Assembly: GCA_028868695.1 (NCBI GenBank)
Contig: JAGWTZ010000020.1
Location: 1 to 47,303, forward strand
DNA: 47,303 bases
Direction: 5' to 3'
DNA from: Alphaproteobacteria bacterium
Lineage (GTDB): Bacteria > Pseudomonadota > Alphaproteobacteria > Rhizobiales > Aestuariivirgaceae
The first letter of the stretch is position 1. Every line of letters begins with the position of its first letter. Below the pieces are notes generated by a model. It was given only the letters and a program-made list of their open reading frames with translations. It searched no databases and had not been told where the DNA came from. The position numbers and the translations under genes are program-made. Positions 25,546 to 36,182 of the stretch are shown here, in pieces.

Positions 25546-26946
25546 TTAAAAGAGCGTGCCTTGCTTTGAAGCGGGCTTGGCCAAAACCTCAAGGCTTCCA
25601 TCCGCCATCTCAACCTGGAGGCGTGTTTCGGGGCTTACGCCAGTGACACCGCGCAAAGGCTCTCCCTTGGCGGTTCGCAACACGGCAAAGCCACGCGCCA
25701 ATACGGATTTGTACCCCAGCGCCGCCAGGAGCTTGGCCTCACTGGCCAGCCTGTCCCGCGATTTGGCCATGGCTTGAGCCAAACCACGCTGGCCACGTGC
25801 TTGAACTTCCCCAAGGCGGCGGCGGCTTTCTGCCACACGCTGCTGCAAGGGCTGCAGGCTGACACGGCCCGATTGGCGCGCAAGCGCCACGGCATGGGTT
25901 TGCAAATTGGCCTTGAGCGCGCGGGGCAATTTGGCCCCTGCTCCGTCCAAGCGCTGGCGGGCCAGCGCCAGAATGTCGTCGGGCTTTGGCAGGGCGCGTG
26001 AAGCTGCCTGCAGGCGCAAGCGCACTTCCGAAAAAACCCTTGAAAGACCGCGTTTCTGGCGGGCGGCAAGGCTGGCCACCTCGGCCAGCAGATCAGCCCG
26101 CACAGGCACCGCACGCTCTGCTGCTGCCGTGGGCGTCGGCGCGCGCAAGTCAGCCGCATGGTCAATCAAAGTGGTATCAGTTTCATGGCCGATAGCCGAG
26201 ATCAGCGGAATTTTGCTCGCCGCGGCAGCGCGTACCACGATTTCCTCGTTGAAGGGCCAGAGGTCTTCGAGTGAGCCACCGCCACGCGCCACGATCAACA
26301 AAGCCGGTTTCTGGTCCATGGCGTTGAAACCAGCGATGGCGGCGGCAACCTCGGCGGCGGCCGTTTCACCTTGAACACGGACCGGCCAGACCTGGACATG
26401 GCGGGGGAAACGGTCATTCAGCCGGTGCAGGATATCACGGATCACGGCGCCAGTAGGAGAAGTGATGATGCCAATACTGGCTGGCAGATAAGGCAGCGGC
26501 TTCTTGCGCTCTGCATCGAAAAGGCCCTCGGCAGCAAGCTTCTTGCGCCGTTCTTCGAGCAGGGCCATCAGCGCCCCAACGCCGGCCGGTTCTACATTTT
26601 CAATGACGATTTGATAGTTGGACTTGCCGGGATAAGACGTGATCTTGCCAGTGGCGATCACCTCAAGGCCTTCCTGCAGCTTGCTGCGCAGGCGGCCAAA
26701 AGCTCCGCGCCAGATCACCGCATCAAGCTTGGCGCCTTCGTCCTTCAGCGCGAAATAGGCATGGCCCGAGGAATGCGGGCCGCGATAGCCCGAAATCTCG
26801 CCGCGCACCCGCACATGGCCAAAGCGGTCTTCCAGCGTGCGCTTCAGGGCGTGCGAAAGCTCGCTGACCGTCTGCTCGCCCAGATTGGGCTTGGTCGGCT
26901 CGAAGATTTCCCCGGTTTCAGGGTCAAACTCTGGCGGGCTGGACAA
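25546..26946 (-). CDS. xseA: Exodeoxyribonuclease VII large subunit
   Basis: A 466-residue XseA. The N-terminal OB-fold (about 25-120) includes [20 protein letters not shown]; the catalytic region has [16 protein letters not shown] at about 161-176, [11 protein letters not shown] at about 220-230 and GHETD at 253-257. A long helical, Arg/Ala-rich coiled-coil region follows and a short C-terminal tail ends TLF. With XseB it degrades single-stranded DNA. The small subunit is not in the window. Its start is close to the divergent purD start. Confidence 0.95.
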   Translation of the reverse strand: MSSPPEFDPETGEIFEPTKPNLGEQTVSELSHALKRTLEDRFGHVRVRGEISGYRGPHSSGHAYFALKDEGAKLDAVIWRGAFGRLRSKLQEGLEVIATGKITSYPGKSNYQIVIENVEPAGVGALMALLEERRKKLAAEGLFDAERKKPLPYLPASIGIITSPTGAVIRDILHRLNDRFPRHVQVWPVRVQGETAAAEVAAAIAGFNAMDQKPALLIVARGGGSLEDLWPFNEEIVVRAAAASKIPLISAIGHETDTTLIDHAADLRAPTPTAAAERAVPVRADLLAEVASLAARQKRGLSRVFSEVRLRLQAASRALPKPDDILALARQRLDGAGAKLPRALKANLQTHAVALARQSGRVSLQPLQQRVAESRRRLGEVQARGQRGLAQAMAKSRDRLASEAKLLAALGYKSVLARGFAVLRTAKGEPLRGVTGVSPETRLQVEMADGSLEVLAKPASKQGTLF

Positions 26947-26999
26947 GTTGGAAGATTCCCTTGAAGTTCGAAGCCTTATTGCCAGATAGAGGGCACATC

Positions 27000-28274
27000 A
27001 TGCAAAGCGATTCACTGACTGTATTGCTGATCGGCTCCGGCGGGCGCGAACATGCGCTGGCCTATGCCCTCACAAAATCCCCGCTCCTCAAGAAACTCTA
27101 TGCCGCGCCAGGCAATCCAGGCATCGGCAAACTGGCTGAGTTGGTGCCGCTGAAGGTCACCGACCATGCGGCGGTGATTGCTTTCTGCAAGGCAAATGGT
27201 GTGGGTTTCGTGGTCGTCGGGCCAGAAGCGCCATTGGTGGCCGGGCTGGTGGATGATTTGGCTGCGGCAGGCGTTGCATCTTTCGGCCCGTCGAGATTCG
27301 CCGCTCAGCTAGAGGGCTCGAAGGGCTTCACCAAAGACATCTGTGCGGCCCATGACATTCCCACGGCTGCCTATCAACGCTTCACCGCTGAGGCTCCAGC
27401 ACTGGCCTTTATCGAAAAGATGGGCGCGCCAATTGTGGTCAAGGCCGATGGCTTGGCTGCGGGCAAGGGTGTCACCGTTGCGATGACGCTGGCCGAAGCC
27501 GAACAGGCCGTGCGCGAGATTTTCTCCGGCCGTTTCGGCGCAGGCGAATGCGTGATCGAGGAGTTCCTGGAAGGCGAGGAAGCGAGCTTCTTCGTGCTTT
27601 CCGATGGCAAGGATGTTTTGCCGCTCACCACGGCGCAGGACCACAAGCGGGTAGGAGACGGTGACACCGGTCCCAACACGGGCGGCATGGGTGCCTATTC
27701 GCCTGCGCCTTGCATGACGGAAGCCCTGTGCGCGGAGGCGCTGGAAAAGATCGTCAAGCCCACTGTCAAGGCGATGGCCACGATGGGCCACCCCTACAAG
27801 GGTGTGCTTTACGCCGGATTGATCCTGACAAAGCAGGGGCCGAAGCTCATCGAATACAATGCGCGGTTTGGCGACCCGGAAACCCAAGTGCTGATGCTGC
27901 GGCTGCAGAGCGACTTGCTTGAGCTGCTGATGGCGACGGCCAATGGCACTCTTAAAGGGAAGACTGCCCAGTGGCGGAAAGATCCTGCGCTTACCGTTGT
28001 GCTGGCCGCCAAGGGCTATCCGGGAGAGGTAGAAAAAGGGAATCCGATCAATGGGCTGGACCAGACCTTTGAGAAGGGTGTTGAAGTATTCCATGCCGGG
28101 ACGGCACTGGACGGCGAATTCATTGTTTCCAACGGCGGGCGGGTTCTCAATGTCACTGCGCTTGGGGCATCAGTGAAAGATGCGCAGGCCAAGGCTTACC
28201 GTGCAGTGGATCAGATTGGCTGGCAAGGCGGCTTCTGCCGCCGTGACATTGGCTGGCGGGCGTCCGGCAAATGA
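27000..28274 (+). CDS. purD: Phosphoribosylamine--glycine ligase
   Basis: A 424-residue GAR synthetase, the second step of purine synthesis. It has [16 protein letters not shown] at about 10-24, an ATP-grasp core, and [15 protein letters not shown] near residues 282-296. I place the start at the ATG at 27000, with AGAGGG about seven bases upstream. A TTG-started extension from 26961 is less likely. The C-terminal residues after [21 protein letters not shown] are the normal end. Its stop forms an ATGA overlap with the patatin-like gene. Confidence 0.96.
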   Translation: MQSDSLTVLLIGSGGREHALAYALTKSPLLKKLYAAPGNPGIGKLAELVPLKVTDHAAVIAFCKANGVGFVVVGPEAPLVAGLVDDLAAAGVASFGPSRFAAQLEGSKGFTKDICAAHDIPTAAYQRFTAEAPALAFIEKMGAPIVVKADGLAAGKGVTVAMTLAEAEQAVREIFSGRFGAGECVIEEFLEGEEASFFVLSDGKDVLPLTTAQDHKRVGDGDTGPNTGGMGAYSPAPCMTEALCAEALEKIVKPTVKAMATMGHPYKGVLYAGLILTKQGPKLIEYNARFGDPETQVLMLRLQSDLLELLMATANGTLKGKTAQWRKDPALTVVLAAKGYPGEVEKGNPINGLDQTFEKGVEVFHAGTALDGEFIVSNGGRVLNVTALGASVKDAQAKAYRAVDQIGWQGGFCRRDIGWRASGK

Positions 28275-29092
28275 AGATTGGCCTGGCCCTCGGCGGTGGC
28301 GGTGCGCGCGGGCTGGCGCATATTCCGTTGCTGGAGGCCTTCGACGAACTGGGGTTGAAGCCCTCGATGATTGCCGGGTGCAGCATGGGCGCTCTCGTCG
28401 GTGCTGCTTATGCGGGCGGCAAGAGCGGGCGCGAACTGCGCGAACACGCCATCCGCCTCCTCTCCAACAGGGTGGATCTGGCGCGGCATGTGTTCGGCGC
28501 AAAACAGGCAAGGCTTGGCGACATTTTTTCGCTGAAGGGGCTGTTGACGCTGCACCTTGATGGGCAAAAGCTGGCGGATCTCGCGCTTCCCGGCGAGATG
28601 CCGCAAAGGCTTGAAGACTGCGCCATTCCGCTCAAGATCATCACCACTGATTTTGAGCAAATGGAGGAAGTGGTGCTTTCCCAGGGCCTGTTGCTGGAGG
28701 CCGTGGGCGCGTCCATCGCCATTCCCGGATTGATCGAAGCGCCGCGCCTCAATGGCCATATTCATGTGGACGGCGGGGTAAAGAACCCTGTGCCGTTCAA
28801 TCATGTTTCTGGCGATGTGGTGGTGGCCATTGACGTTACAGGCCGGCCGAAGCTGCGGGTGAAGCAAACCCCCTCCAATATCGAGCTGGCTGTGGGTTCA
28901 TTGCTCATCATGTTTCATGAGTTGGCGGATTTGCGCCGGGCGCAGAACCCGCCGGATATCTACATTTCACCCAATATCGACGGCTTTGCCTCGGCCGACT
29001 TTTTCAAGGTGAAAGAGATCTTCGCCGCTGCCGAGCCGTCCAAGGACAAGCTCAAGCGTGCGCTTGAAATGCGAATCAAAGCAATCACTTAA
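28271..29092 (+). CDS. Patatin-like phospholipase (RssA-like)
   Basis: A 273-residue serine hydrolase of the patatin family. The oxyanion motif GGGGARG is at 8-14, the nucleophile Ser38 lies in GCSMG and the catalytic Asp167 is in HVDGGVKN, so the Ser-Asp dyad is complete. There is no signal peptide, which suggests a cytosolic or membrane-associated acyl hydrolase. Coupled to purD by an ATGA overlap, although no shared biology is obvious. Convergent with tadA, with four bases of overlap at the ends. Confidence 0.9.
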   Translation: MKIGLALGGGGARGLAHIPLLEAFDELGLKPSMIAGCSMGALVGAAYAGGKSGRELREHAIRLLSNRVDLARHVFGAKQARLGDIFSLKGLLTLHLDGQKLADLALPGEMPQRLEDCAIPLKIITTDFEQMEEVVLSQGLLLEAVGASIAIPGLIEAPRLNGHIHVDGGVKNPVPFNHVSGDVVVAIDVTGRPKLRVKQTPSNIELAVGSLLIMFHELADLRRAQNPPDIYISPNIDGFASADFFKVKEIFAAAEPSKDKLKRALEMRIKAIT

Positions 29093-29544
29093 CGGCGGTT
29101 CTTGAAAAACGAGGTGAGCAGCTCTTTGGCCTTTCCTTCGCCGATGCCGCCATAGACTTCCGGGCGGTGATGACAGGTTGGCTGGCTGAAGAAGCGCGGG
29201 CCGTGTTCGACCGCCCCCATCTTTTCGTCTGCGGCGGCGAAGTAGACGCGGCGGATGCGCGCAAAAGAAATGGCGGCGGCGCACATGGCACAGGGTTCGA
29301 GTGTCACGTAGAGATCGCACTCGATCAGCCGCTCGCTGCCCATGGCCTTGGCGGCGGCGCGGATGGCGAGGAGCTCGGCGTGGGCGGTGGGGTCCCTGTC
29401 CTGCAGCGTACGGTTTCCGGCACTGGCCATGACCTCACCCTTGGCATTCACTACCACAGCCCCAACGGGCACCTCTCCGCGCGCGGCGGCGGCCGCAGCT
29501 TCCGCAAAGGCCCGCTGCATTGGCTCTGGCAGTTTCTGCTTCAT
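29089..29544 (-). CDS. tadA: tRNA adenosine(34) deaminase
   Basis: A 151-residue cytidine-deaminase-fold enzyme that makes inosine at the wobble position of tRNA-Arg. Zinc ligands are His55 and the catalytic Glu57 in TAHAE, and Cys85 and Cys88 in LEPCAMC. RIRRVYFAAADEKMGAVEHG matches the tRNA-binding region. I start at Met 29544 (MKQKLPEPM); a longer start at 29586 would crowd the divergent rsmD gene and a shorter one at 29520 is possible. Confidence 0.93.
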   Translation of the reverse strand: MKQKLPEPMQRAFAEAAAAAARGEVPVGAVVVNAKGEVMASAGNRTLQDRDPTAHAELLAIRAAAKAMGSERLIECDLYVTLEPCAMCAAAISFARIRRVYFAAADEKMGAVEHGPRFFSQPTCHHRPEVYGGIGEGKAKELLTSFFKNRR

Positions 29545-29588
29545 CGTGGCAGATGGGCCGAAGCAGCAACCAAGGTCAAGAGCCATTC

Positions 29589-30146
29589 ATGCGCATTGTC
29601 GGTGGAAAATTCAAAGGGCGCGAAATCAAGGGCCCGGCCAGCGGTGCCACAAGGCCGACCAGTGACAGGGTGCGCGAAAGCATCTTCAACATTCTGGCCC
29701 ATGGCGTGGAAGGATTCACGCTGGAGGAAGCGCGGGTGATGGACCTGTTTGCCGGCACCGGAGCACTTGGCATGGAGGCCCTCTCCCGCGGTGCCCGGTT
29801 CTGCTGCTTTGTCGAGGAAGACGCCGGCGCGCGCGGGGTGATACGTGCCAATGCTGATCTTTGCGGGGCCATTGGCCAAACGCGCATCTGGCGGCGCGAT
29901 GCCACTTCCCTCGGCCCTTGCGCGCCCCAGACTCCGTATGACCTGATTTTCGCCGACCCTCCTTACGGCAAGGGATTGGGTGAAAAGGCGCTGGCTTCGG
30001 TGCTTGAGGGCGGATGGCTCGCTCCCGGCGGCGTTGTGGTGCTTGAAGAAGCGGTGCGCAGCCCAGTGGCTGATGTGCCGGGGCTTTCATTGCTCGATGC
30101 GCGCGAATATGGCGACACACAGGTGCGTTTTTACCGCTTTTCCTGA
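29589..30146 (+). CDS. rsmD: 16S rRNA (guanine(966)-N2)-methyltransferase
   Basis: A 185-residue SAM-dependent methyltransferase. It starts MRIVGGKFKGREIKGP, has SDRVRESIFNIL, the SAM loop DLFAGTGALGMEALSRGA at about 52-69 and the catalytic DPPY at 123-126. A longer plus-strand frame starts at 29520, but the first 23 residues are not part of the family and overlap tadA. Its end overlaps the TfoX C-terminal gene by 16 bases. Confidence 0.94.
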   Translation: MRIVGGKFKGREIKGPASGATRPTSDRVRESIFNILAHGVEGFTLEEARVMDLFAGTGALGMEALSRGARFCCFVEEDAGARGVIRANADLCGAIGQTRIWRRDATSLGPCAPQTPYDLIFADPPYGKGLGEKALASVLEGGWLAPGGVVVLEEAVRSPVADVPGLSLLDAREYGDTQVRFYRFS

Positions 30147-30382
30147 GCGCGCTCTTCCAATTCCATCAACAGGGCAGTGCGTGAGTGTTTGGCCACCTCC
30201 TGCCAGTGCTGGCCGGAAATCACGGCATCGAGGCCCCAAAGCAAGTTCAGCGAAGGTGCTGCGCCCGTTGCTTTCACTGCCAGAAAGGCCCGAACGGCAC
30301 CGAGCTTCACCAACTGATCACGTGTCGTGATGCCGGCCCTGGCCAGCATGGCGTTGGATTTCGGCCCAATGCCCTCAATCAT
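30131..30382 (-). CDS. Stand-alone TfoX C-terminal domain protein
   Basis: An 83-residue protein. IEGIGPKSNAMLARAGITTRDQL at the N-terminus is a helix-hairpin-helix-like 'GIGPK' element. With LGAVRAFLAVK and the closing helices it fits the TfoX C-terminal domain (PF04994) without the N-terminal domain of the competence regulator. Function is unknown; DNA binding is possible. Its start overlaps the mutL stop as ATGA, so it is probably made with MutL. Confidence 0.8.
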   Translation of the reverse strand: MIEGIGPKSNAMLARAGITTRDQLVKLGAVRAFLAVKATGAAPSLNLLWGLDAVISGQHWQEVAKHSRTALLMELEERAQEKR

Positions 30383-32148
30383 GTGCGGCCGAAAAGCCGT
30401 TCAATGTCTTTCATCTCGAGCGCAATGAACGTCGGGCGCCCGTGATTGCACTGGCCTGCATTGGGCGTGATTTCCATTTCACGCAGCAGCGCGTTCATCT
30501 CATCGATGCGCAGTGGCCGCCCGGCGCGCACCGAGTAGTGGCAGGCCATGGTGGCCAGCATGTGGTTGATGCGCTCGGCCACCGTATTTGCCTGTTTCAT
30601 GTCGGCAGCGTCATCAACTATGGCCTGCAACAGGGCTGGCATGTTGGCTTTTGCAAGCGCTGCCGGCACCTCGCGCACAAGCATGGCGCCGGGGCCAAAA
30701 GCCTCAGCTTTCAGGCCAGCGGCCGCAAGGTCCGCGCTGAGGCTATCGAGCGTGGCCACTGAAGCGGGATCGAGATCAACCACCTGAGGCACCAGCAAGG
30801 GCTGCACGGCAATGCCGCCACTGCTGCGCTCCCGCTTCAACCGCTCATAGACGATGCGCTCATGTGCGGCGTGCTGGTCCACGAGGATCAGGCCGGTTGC
30901 GGTTTGGGCCACAATGTAAGAATCATGAATTTGGGCGCGGGCCATGCCGAGGGGGTAAGACGGCAAAGGCGCTTGTGCGGCAGGTTCAAGCCCCTGCCCC
31001 TCGGCCAAGCCACCGGGCGGCAATTGCATGGCAAAGGCGGTTTGTAGCGCCAACGCTGAGGGCCTGGGCGTGGTGCTGTTGAAAGGCGCGTTTGACGGAA
31101 CTGCCCCCTGCCCGCCCGCGAAAGCGGAGAGGGTGGAGAAACTCTTCGACGTGTCGGGCTTCACGGCTGCCGCGGCCAAAGCGCGCTTGATCGCAGAAAC
31201 CACGAGCCCGCGCACAAAGCCCGGGTCGCGGAAGCGCACTTCTGTCTTGGCCGGGTGCACATTCACGTCCACACGGCTCGGCGCGCAATCAATGAACAAG
31301 ACCACCGAGGCATAGCGCCCGGGCGGCAGCACATCGGCATAGGCGCCCTTGATGGCGCCGCTTACCAGCTTGTCCCTCACCGGGCGGCCATTGACGAAGG
31401 CAAACTGCATTGAGGCGCTGCCCCGCGCAAAAGTGGGCAGGCTGGCAAAACCTTCAACACGGATATCATCGCCCGCGTGGGCCACAGGCAAGGCATTGGC
31501 CATGAATTCCGTACCCATGATGCGGGCCACGCGGGGCTTTGCGGCTTCAGCTTCCGGCACATCCAGCCAGATGCGGTCTTCGGTTGCGAAGGTGAAGCCA
31601 ATGGAAGGATGGGCCAGCGCCAATCTCCGCATCACATCAAGGGCTTCTGCCACTTCGCTGCGATCTGACTTCAAGAATTTGAGGCGCGCCGGCGTTGCGT
31701 AGAAAAGGTCCCGCACCTCGACTTCCGTGCCTTGTTCCAACCGGGCTGGTGCAGGCCCGGAGATGGCGCCAGCCACCACCGAAAGACCATGCGCCTCATC
31801 ACTGCCGCCGGCATGCGAAGTGAGCGACAGGCGCGAAACGCTGGCGATGGAAGGAAGGGCCTCACCGCGGAACCCGAGGGTTTCAATGCGGATCAATTCA
31901 TCATCGGCAAGTTTGGAGGTGGCGTGGCGCTCCAGCGCCAGCATCATTTCCTCGGGCGCCATGCCAAAGCCATTGTCAGTGACGCGGATCAATGCCTTGC
32001 CGCCGCCGCGGAACACCACGTCAATGCGGGTTGCGCCGGCGTCGATGGCATTCTCTACCAGTTCCTTTACCGCGCTGGCAGGCCGCTCCAGCACTTCGCC
32101 GGCGGCGATGCGGTTGATGGTGCTTTCTGGCAGTTTGCGGATTCGCAT
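30379..32148 (-). CDS. mutL: DNA mismatch repair protein MutL
   Basis: A 589-residue MutL. The GHKL ATPase has IAAGEVLERPASAVKELVENAIDAG (from about 14), DNGFGM at 58-63 and TLGFRGEALPSI at about 90-101. A proline-rich linker spans about 330-400. The C-terminal domain carries the metal-binding endonuclease motif DQHA(x)2E(x)4E at 424-435, ACHYSVR at 535-541 and QCNHGRPT at 566-573. It should therefore nick DNA itself, consistent with bacteria lacking MutH. Operon partner of the TfoX C-terminal gene. Confidence 0.96.
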   Translation of the reverse strand: MRIRKLPESTINRIAAGEVLERPASAVKELVENAIDAGATRIDVVFRGGGKALIRVTDNGFGMAPEEMMLALERHATSKLADDELIRIETLGFRGEALPSIASVSRLSLTSHAGGSDEAHGLSVVAGAISGPAPARLEQGTEVEVRDLFYATPARLKFLKSDRSEVAEALDVMRRLALAHPSIGFTFATEDRIWLDVPEAEAAKPRVARIMGTEFMANALPVAHAGDDIRVEGFASLPTFARGSASMQFAFVNGRPVRDKLVSGAIKGAYADVLPPGRYASVVLFIDCAPSRVDVNVHPAKTEVRFRDPGFVRGLVVSAIKRALAAAAVKPDTSKSFSTLSAFAGGQGAVPSNAPFNSTTPRPSALALQTAFAMQLPPGGLAEGQGLEPAAQAPLPSYPLGMARAQIHDSYIVAQTATGLILVDQHAAHERIVYERLKRERSSGGIAVQPLLVPQVVDLDPASVATLDSLSADLAAAGLKAEAFGPGAMLVREVPAALAKANMPALLQAIVDDAADMKQANTVAERINHMLATMACHYSVRAGRPLRIDEMNALLREMEITPNAGQCNHGRPTFIALEMKDIERLFGRT

Positions 32149-32181
32149 GGGCGCAAAGATAGCCGCGCGAAAGGCGAAAGC

Positions 32182-32673
32182 CTATTGGTCCCTGAAGATG
32201 GCGCCGATGTTGCCGATGGTGCCATAGCTCGGGTTCTGCAGGCGGCGCTTCTTGATCATGGCAGCGCTCAGTTCTTTCTGCAGTTCAACCGGGGTTTTCG
32301 GCGTGCCGTCCGGCTTCAGCTTGGAAATGCCGTATTGGTCGAAAATGTCGCCCGTGCCAGGGGCGGCCGGGGCAGCGGCGTTGCCGTAGAGATTGCCAGT
32401 AGCTGGTGCCGTCGCGGTGGCGACAGCGGCGTTCTTGACAGGTTTGGCCGTGGCGGGCGGTGTGGCGCTGGCCACCGGGCCGTTGGGCTGATAGGCATCA
32501 GTTGTGGCGCCCGGGGTTGCCAGCTGCAAATCAGGCGGCATGACCAAGGGATTGCCCACCGGCACGCCAGAGGCCGAGGGCACATTGCTCTTGGGATCCA
32601 GCAAGCCAGCAGCCGCCGAACAGCCCGCCAAGGTGGCCGCAATGGCCAAAATGAAAGAATTTCTTAACAGCAT
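32182..32673 (-). CDS. Lipoprotein, possible BamF/DUF3035-like
   Basis: A 163-residue lipoprotein counted from the second of two adjacent ATGs (32673; AAGG five bases upstream). The other ATG at 32676 would add one Met. The signal ends in the lipobox LAGC, with Cys18 as the lipidation site, and no charged +2 residue, which favours the outer membrane. GVPVGNPLVMPPDLQL after a disordered start resembles the 'PLVxPPDxxL' segment of DUF3035, the family named BamF in alphaproteobacterial outer-membrane assembly. The middle is Ala/Pro/Thr-rich and low in complexity; the tail has KTPVELQKELSAAMIKKRRLQNP in a helix. It directly follows lspA, whose product would process it. Confidence 0.7.
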   Translation of the reverse strand: MLLRNSFILAIAATLAGCSAAAGLLDPKSNVPSASGVPVGNPLVMPPDLQLATPGATTDAYQPNGPVASATPPATAKPVKNAAVATATAPATGNLYGNAAAPAAPGTGDIFDQYGISKLKPDGTPKTPVELQKELSAAMIKKRRLQNPSYGTIGNIGAIFRDQ

Positions 32674-32764
32674 CATATCCTTGCCTACAGAGCGGCCATG
32701 CCTCACAAACTGGGCAATTCCATGGCCGCGGCGCCTGCACATGGCGCAATCCCCACCTCGCCAA

Positions 32765-33301
32765 TCACTGCCGTGACTGGGCCCCCTGCCGCTCAAAAAG
32801 CGACTCATAGAGCAACAGCGCCACACCCGCAACAATCGCCACATCAGCAGGGTTAAACACGAAGTTCAGCAGGGCAAAGTCCAACCCATTGAAATGGAAA
32901 TAGAAAAAATCTGCCACCGCGCCATGCACGGCCCTGTCCAGCGCGTTGGAAAGTGCCCCACCGATGATCATCCCCAGGGCCACGGCATTGAGTGGGCTGC
33001 GGCTGCGGGCGAGCCAAAGCCACAGCAGGGCGGAAATCAGCAGGCTGATGGTGATCAAAAGCGCCTGCATGTGCGTGGTGAGCAGGCCGTAGGACACGCC
33101 GTGGTTCCAGGCCATGGCGACATCAAAAAACGGCGTCACGGCGATGCGCTGGCGCGACGGCATGTCCACAATATTGAGCAGCCAATATTTGACGCTCTGG
33201 TCCGCCCCGAAGCTCAAGGCCGCGATGGCGAGGCCAAGTGTGCTCAAAGGGCCCCAGAGCCGCGCCAGGCTCACACCGTTTTCCCGGAAAGCTTTTGCCA
33301 T
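32765..33301 (-). CDS. lspA: Lipoprotein signal peptidase II
   Basis: A 178-residue inner-membrane aspartyl protease with four helices that cleaves prolipoproteins. NHGVSYGLL near 66-73 and [20 protein letters not shown] at 114-133 followed by [11 protein letters not shown] are family hallmarks; catalytic aspartates are probably Asp131 and Asp153. The start lies inside the end of ileS (31-base overlap), so translation may be coupled; a GTG at 33277 is an alternative. The order ileS-lspA-lipoprotein is common in alphaproteobacteria. Confidence 0.93.
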   Translation of the reverse strand: MAKAFRENGVSLARLWGPLSTLGLAIAALSFGADQSVKYWLLNIVDMPSRQRIAVTPFFDVAMAWNHGVSYGLLTTHMQALLITISLLISALLWLWLARSRSPLNAVALGMIIGGALSNALDRAVHGAVADFFYFHFNGLDFALLNFVFNPADVAIVAGVALLLYESLFERQGAQSRQ

Positions 33302-36138
33302 TCGCGCACTGCTTCTGCATCACGCGGGGTGATGTCGGGGAAATCCTTGTCGCTGCCGATGTCCTTGCTGATCTTCCATGAGCGGGCGCATTTTGCGCCT
33401 TCGGCCTTGTGGGAAACCACGGCCACATCGTCCAGCGTGAAAGCGCCTGCGGGGCCTTCCGCGTTCTTCAGCGTGATTGCCGAGGTGATGCAGACTTCGG
33501 CAAAATCCACCGAAGAGGCGGCCGCAAAGGCGGCGGCATCCTTGATGAAAACGGCTGGGGCCGCTTCCAGTGAGGAACCAATCACTTTGTTGGCACGTTC
33601 AATTTCGAGCGCACCCGTGACGGCGGCGCGCACCTTGCGGATGGTGGCCCACTTCCCATCAAGTTCCGCATTGGTCCACTCGGCCGGGGCCTGGGCAAAC
33701 TGCATGAGGTGAACAGACGAGCCTGCGCCATCATAACGGCTGAGCCACACTTCCTCCATGGTGAACACCAGGATCGGCGCCCACCAGGTGGCGAGGCAGT
33801 GGAACAGCTCATGCATCACCGTGCGGGTGGAGCAGCGCTTCACCGACGAGAGCGGATCGCAATAAAGCGCGTCCTTGCGGATGTCGAAATAGAAGGACGA
33901 CAGCTCGACATTCATGAAATTCATCAGCGTGGCGGAAACGCGCTTGTAGTCATAGACCTTGTAGGCCGCAGCCACTTCAGCGCCCACCTCGGCCAGCTTG
34001 TGGAGGATATAACGCTCCAGTTCCGGCATCTTGCTGGGGTGGATTTTCTCACGGTCGCTGAATCCATCCAGCGCGCCGAGCATATAGCGGAAGGTGTTGC
34101 GCAGTTTGCGATAGGCTTCTGACGTAGATTTCAAGATCTCAGGGCCGATGCGCTGGTCATCACTGTAATCGCAGGTGGCAACCCACAGGCGCAGAATGTC
34201 GGCCCCTGATTGCTTGATCACATCCTGCGGCACCACAGTGTTGCCCAAGGATTTGGACATCTTGCGCCCATCCTCGGCCATGGTGAAGCCATGGGTGATG
34301 AGCTGGTTGTAAGGCGCACGCCCCCTCGTGCCGCAGCTTTCGAGCAGCGAGGAATGGAACCAGCCGCGGTGCTGATCTGAACCTTCGAGATAGACATCCG
34401 CTGGCCACTTCAGCTCGGGCCGCTCTTCCAGCACAAAGGCATGGGTGGAGCCGCTATCGAACCACACGTCGAGAATGTCATTCACCTGCTCGAAATCATC
34501 GGCCTCGTAATCATTGCCGAGCATGCGCTGGGCGGCACCTTCCTCATACCATGCGTCCGCGCCATGTTCACAAAATGAATCATAGATGCGCTGGTTCACC
34601 TTGTTATCGTTGAGGATTTCGTCCGTCTTCCTGTTCACGAAAACGGCGATGGGAACGCCCCACGCGCGCTGGCGCGAGATCACCCAATCAGGCCTGGCCT
34701 CGATCATGCCGCGCAGGCGGTTCTTGCCGGCGGGCGGGAAGAATTCAGTTTGCTCGATGGCGGCCAGCGCCTTTTCGCGCAGCTTGCCCGTGTCCATTGA
34801 GATGAACCACTGCGGCGTGTTGCGGAAGATGATGGGCTTCTTCGAGCGCCATGAATGTGGATATGAAATCGTCTTGCGATTGTGGGCGAGCAGCCGGCCC
34901 GCTTCCTTCAGCGCGGCGATGACGCGCTTGTTGGCATCACCCCAGCGGCCGTGATGGTCGATCACCTGCCCGCCTTCAAAGCCCGGCGCTTCCTTGGTGT
35001 AGAAGCCGCCTGCATCCACTGGCGTTGGCACGGTGGTGTCGATGCCGCGATCGCGCAGCAGCTTCTGGCTGGCGATCCAGATGTTGTAGTCATCCGCGCC
35101 GTGCGATGGCGCGGTGTGCACAAAGCCGGTGCCCGCATCATCGGTGACGTGATCGCCATCGAGCAGCGGAACCGGGAATGTGTAGCCTAGTGCAGAAAGC
35201 GGATGATCGCACACCACGCCTTCGAGCTTTGCATCAGCGATCCGCTTGTACGCGCTGACACGGCCGCTCTTGAACAGGTCTTCGGCCAGCTTGTCCGCCA
35301 CGATGACCTTTTCGCCTTTCACCGTCCAATTGCCTTCAGGGGCATCTGTGACTTCATACACGCCATAGGTGATGCGCGATGAATAGCTGATGGCGCGGTT
35401 GCCGGGGATGGTCCAGGGCGTGGTCGTCCAGATCACGACCTTTGCTTCTTGGCCCTTCACCGGGAACTTCACAAATATCGTATCAACTTCGATGTCGGCA
35501 TATTCCACTTCGGCTTCGGCCAGAGCGGTTTTTTCAACCACGCTCCACATCACCGGTTTGGAGCCGCGGTAGAGCTGGCCGTCTGCGGCGAACTTCAGCA
35601 GCTCGCGCGCGATGATGGCTTCGGCCTTGAAGTTCATGGTGAGGTAGGGATTGTCCCAATCGCCTTCCACGCCCAGGCGCTTGAATTCCTCACGCTGCAC
35701 ATTCACCCAATGGGTGGCGTAGTCGCGGCATTCCTTGCGCAGCTCGTTGATGGGCACGTCATCCTTGTTCTTGCCCTTGGCGCGGTATTGCTCTTCGATT
35801 TTCCATTCGATGGGCAAGCCGTGGCAATCCCAGCCGGGAACGTAGTTCGAATCCTTGCCGCTCATCTGGGCCGATCGCACCACGAGATCCTTGAGGATCT
35901 TGTTCAGCGCATGACCGATATGGATGTTGCCGTTGGCGTAAGGCGGGCCGTCATGCAAGACGAACTTCTCGCGGCCCTTGGCTTCTTCGCGCAGGCGCTT
36001 GAACAGGTCCATCTCGGCCCAGCGCTTGAGAATTTGCGGTTCCTTCTCCGGCAGGCCAGCCTTCATCGGAAAGGCGGTTTTCGGCAGGAAGACGGTTTCG
36101 CGGTAACGATCGGTTTTCTTTGGGGCTTCGGCGTTCAT
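33271..36138 (-). CDS. ileS: Isoleucine--tRNA ligase
   Basis: A 955-residue class I synthetase. HIGH is at 73-76 ([10 protein letters not shown]) and KMSKS at 626-630 ([10 protein letters not shown]), with a normal editing domain between. The C-terminal end has [15 protein letters not shown] where many IleS proteins have a zinc-binding Cys knuckle; only one of the expected cysteines remains, a change seen in other alphaproteobacteria. I start at the ATG at 36138 ([12 protein letters not shown]); a frame extending to 36405 runs through the MerF-like gene and is not real. There is no sign of a T-box leader in the 44 bases upstream. Confidence 0.96.
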   Translation of the reverse strand: MNAEAPKKTDRYRETVFLPKTAFPMKAGLPEKEPQILKRWAEMDLFKRLREEAKGREKFVLHDGPPYANGNIHIGHALNKILKDLVVRSAQMSGKDSNYVPGWDCHGLPIEWKIEEQYRAKGKNKDDVPINELRKECRDYATHWVNVQREEFKRLGVEGDWDNPYLTMNFKAEAIIARELLKFAADGQLYRGSKPVMWSVVEKTALAEAEVEYADIEVDTIFVKFPVKGQEAKVVIWTTTPWTIPGNRAISYSSRITYGVYEVTDAPEGNWTVKGEKVIVADKLAEDLFKSGRVSAYKRIADAKLEGVVCDHPLSALGYTFPVPLLDGDHVTDDAGTGFVHTAPSHGADDYNIWIASQKLLRDRGIDTTVPTPVDAGGFYTKEAPGFEGGQVIDHHGRWGDANKRVIAALKEAGRLLAHNRKTISYPHSWRSKKPIIFRNTPQWFISMDTGKLREKALAAIEQTEFFPPAGKNRLRGMIEARPDWVISRQRAWGVPIAVFVNRKTDEILNDNKVNQRIYDSFCEHGADAWYEEGAAQRMLGNDYEADDFEQVNDILDVWFDSGSTHAFVLEERPELKWPADVYLEGSDQHRGWFHSSLLESCGTRGRAPYNQLITHGFTMAEDGRKMSKSLGNTVVPQDVIKQSGADILRLWVATCDYSDDQRIGPEILKSTSEAYRKLRNTFRYMLGALDGFSDREKIHPSKMPELERYILHKLAEVGAEVAAAYKVYDYKRVSATLMNFMNVELSSFYFDIRKDALYCDPLSSVKRCSTRTVMHELFHCLATWWAPILVFTMEEVWLSRYDGAGSSVHLMQFAQAPAEWTNAELDGKWATIRKVRAAVTGALEIERANKVIGSSLEAAPAVFIKDAAAFAAASSVDFAEVCITSAITLKNAEGPAGAFTLDDVAVVSHKAEGAKCARSWKISKDIGSDKDFPDITPRDAEAVREWQKLSGKTV

Positions 36139-36182
36139 GGTGCGGCCTCTTATCAGAGCCGCGCCAAGCGGGCAAACACTTG

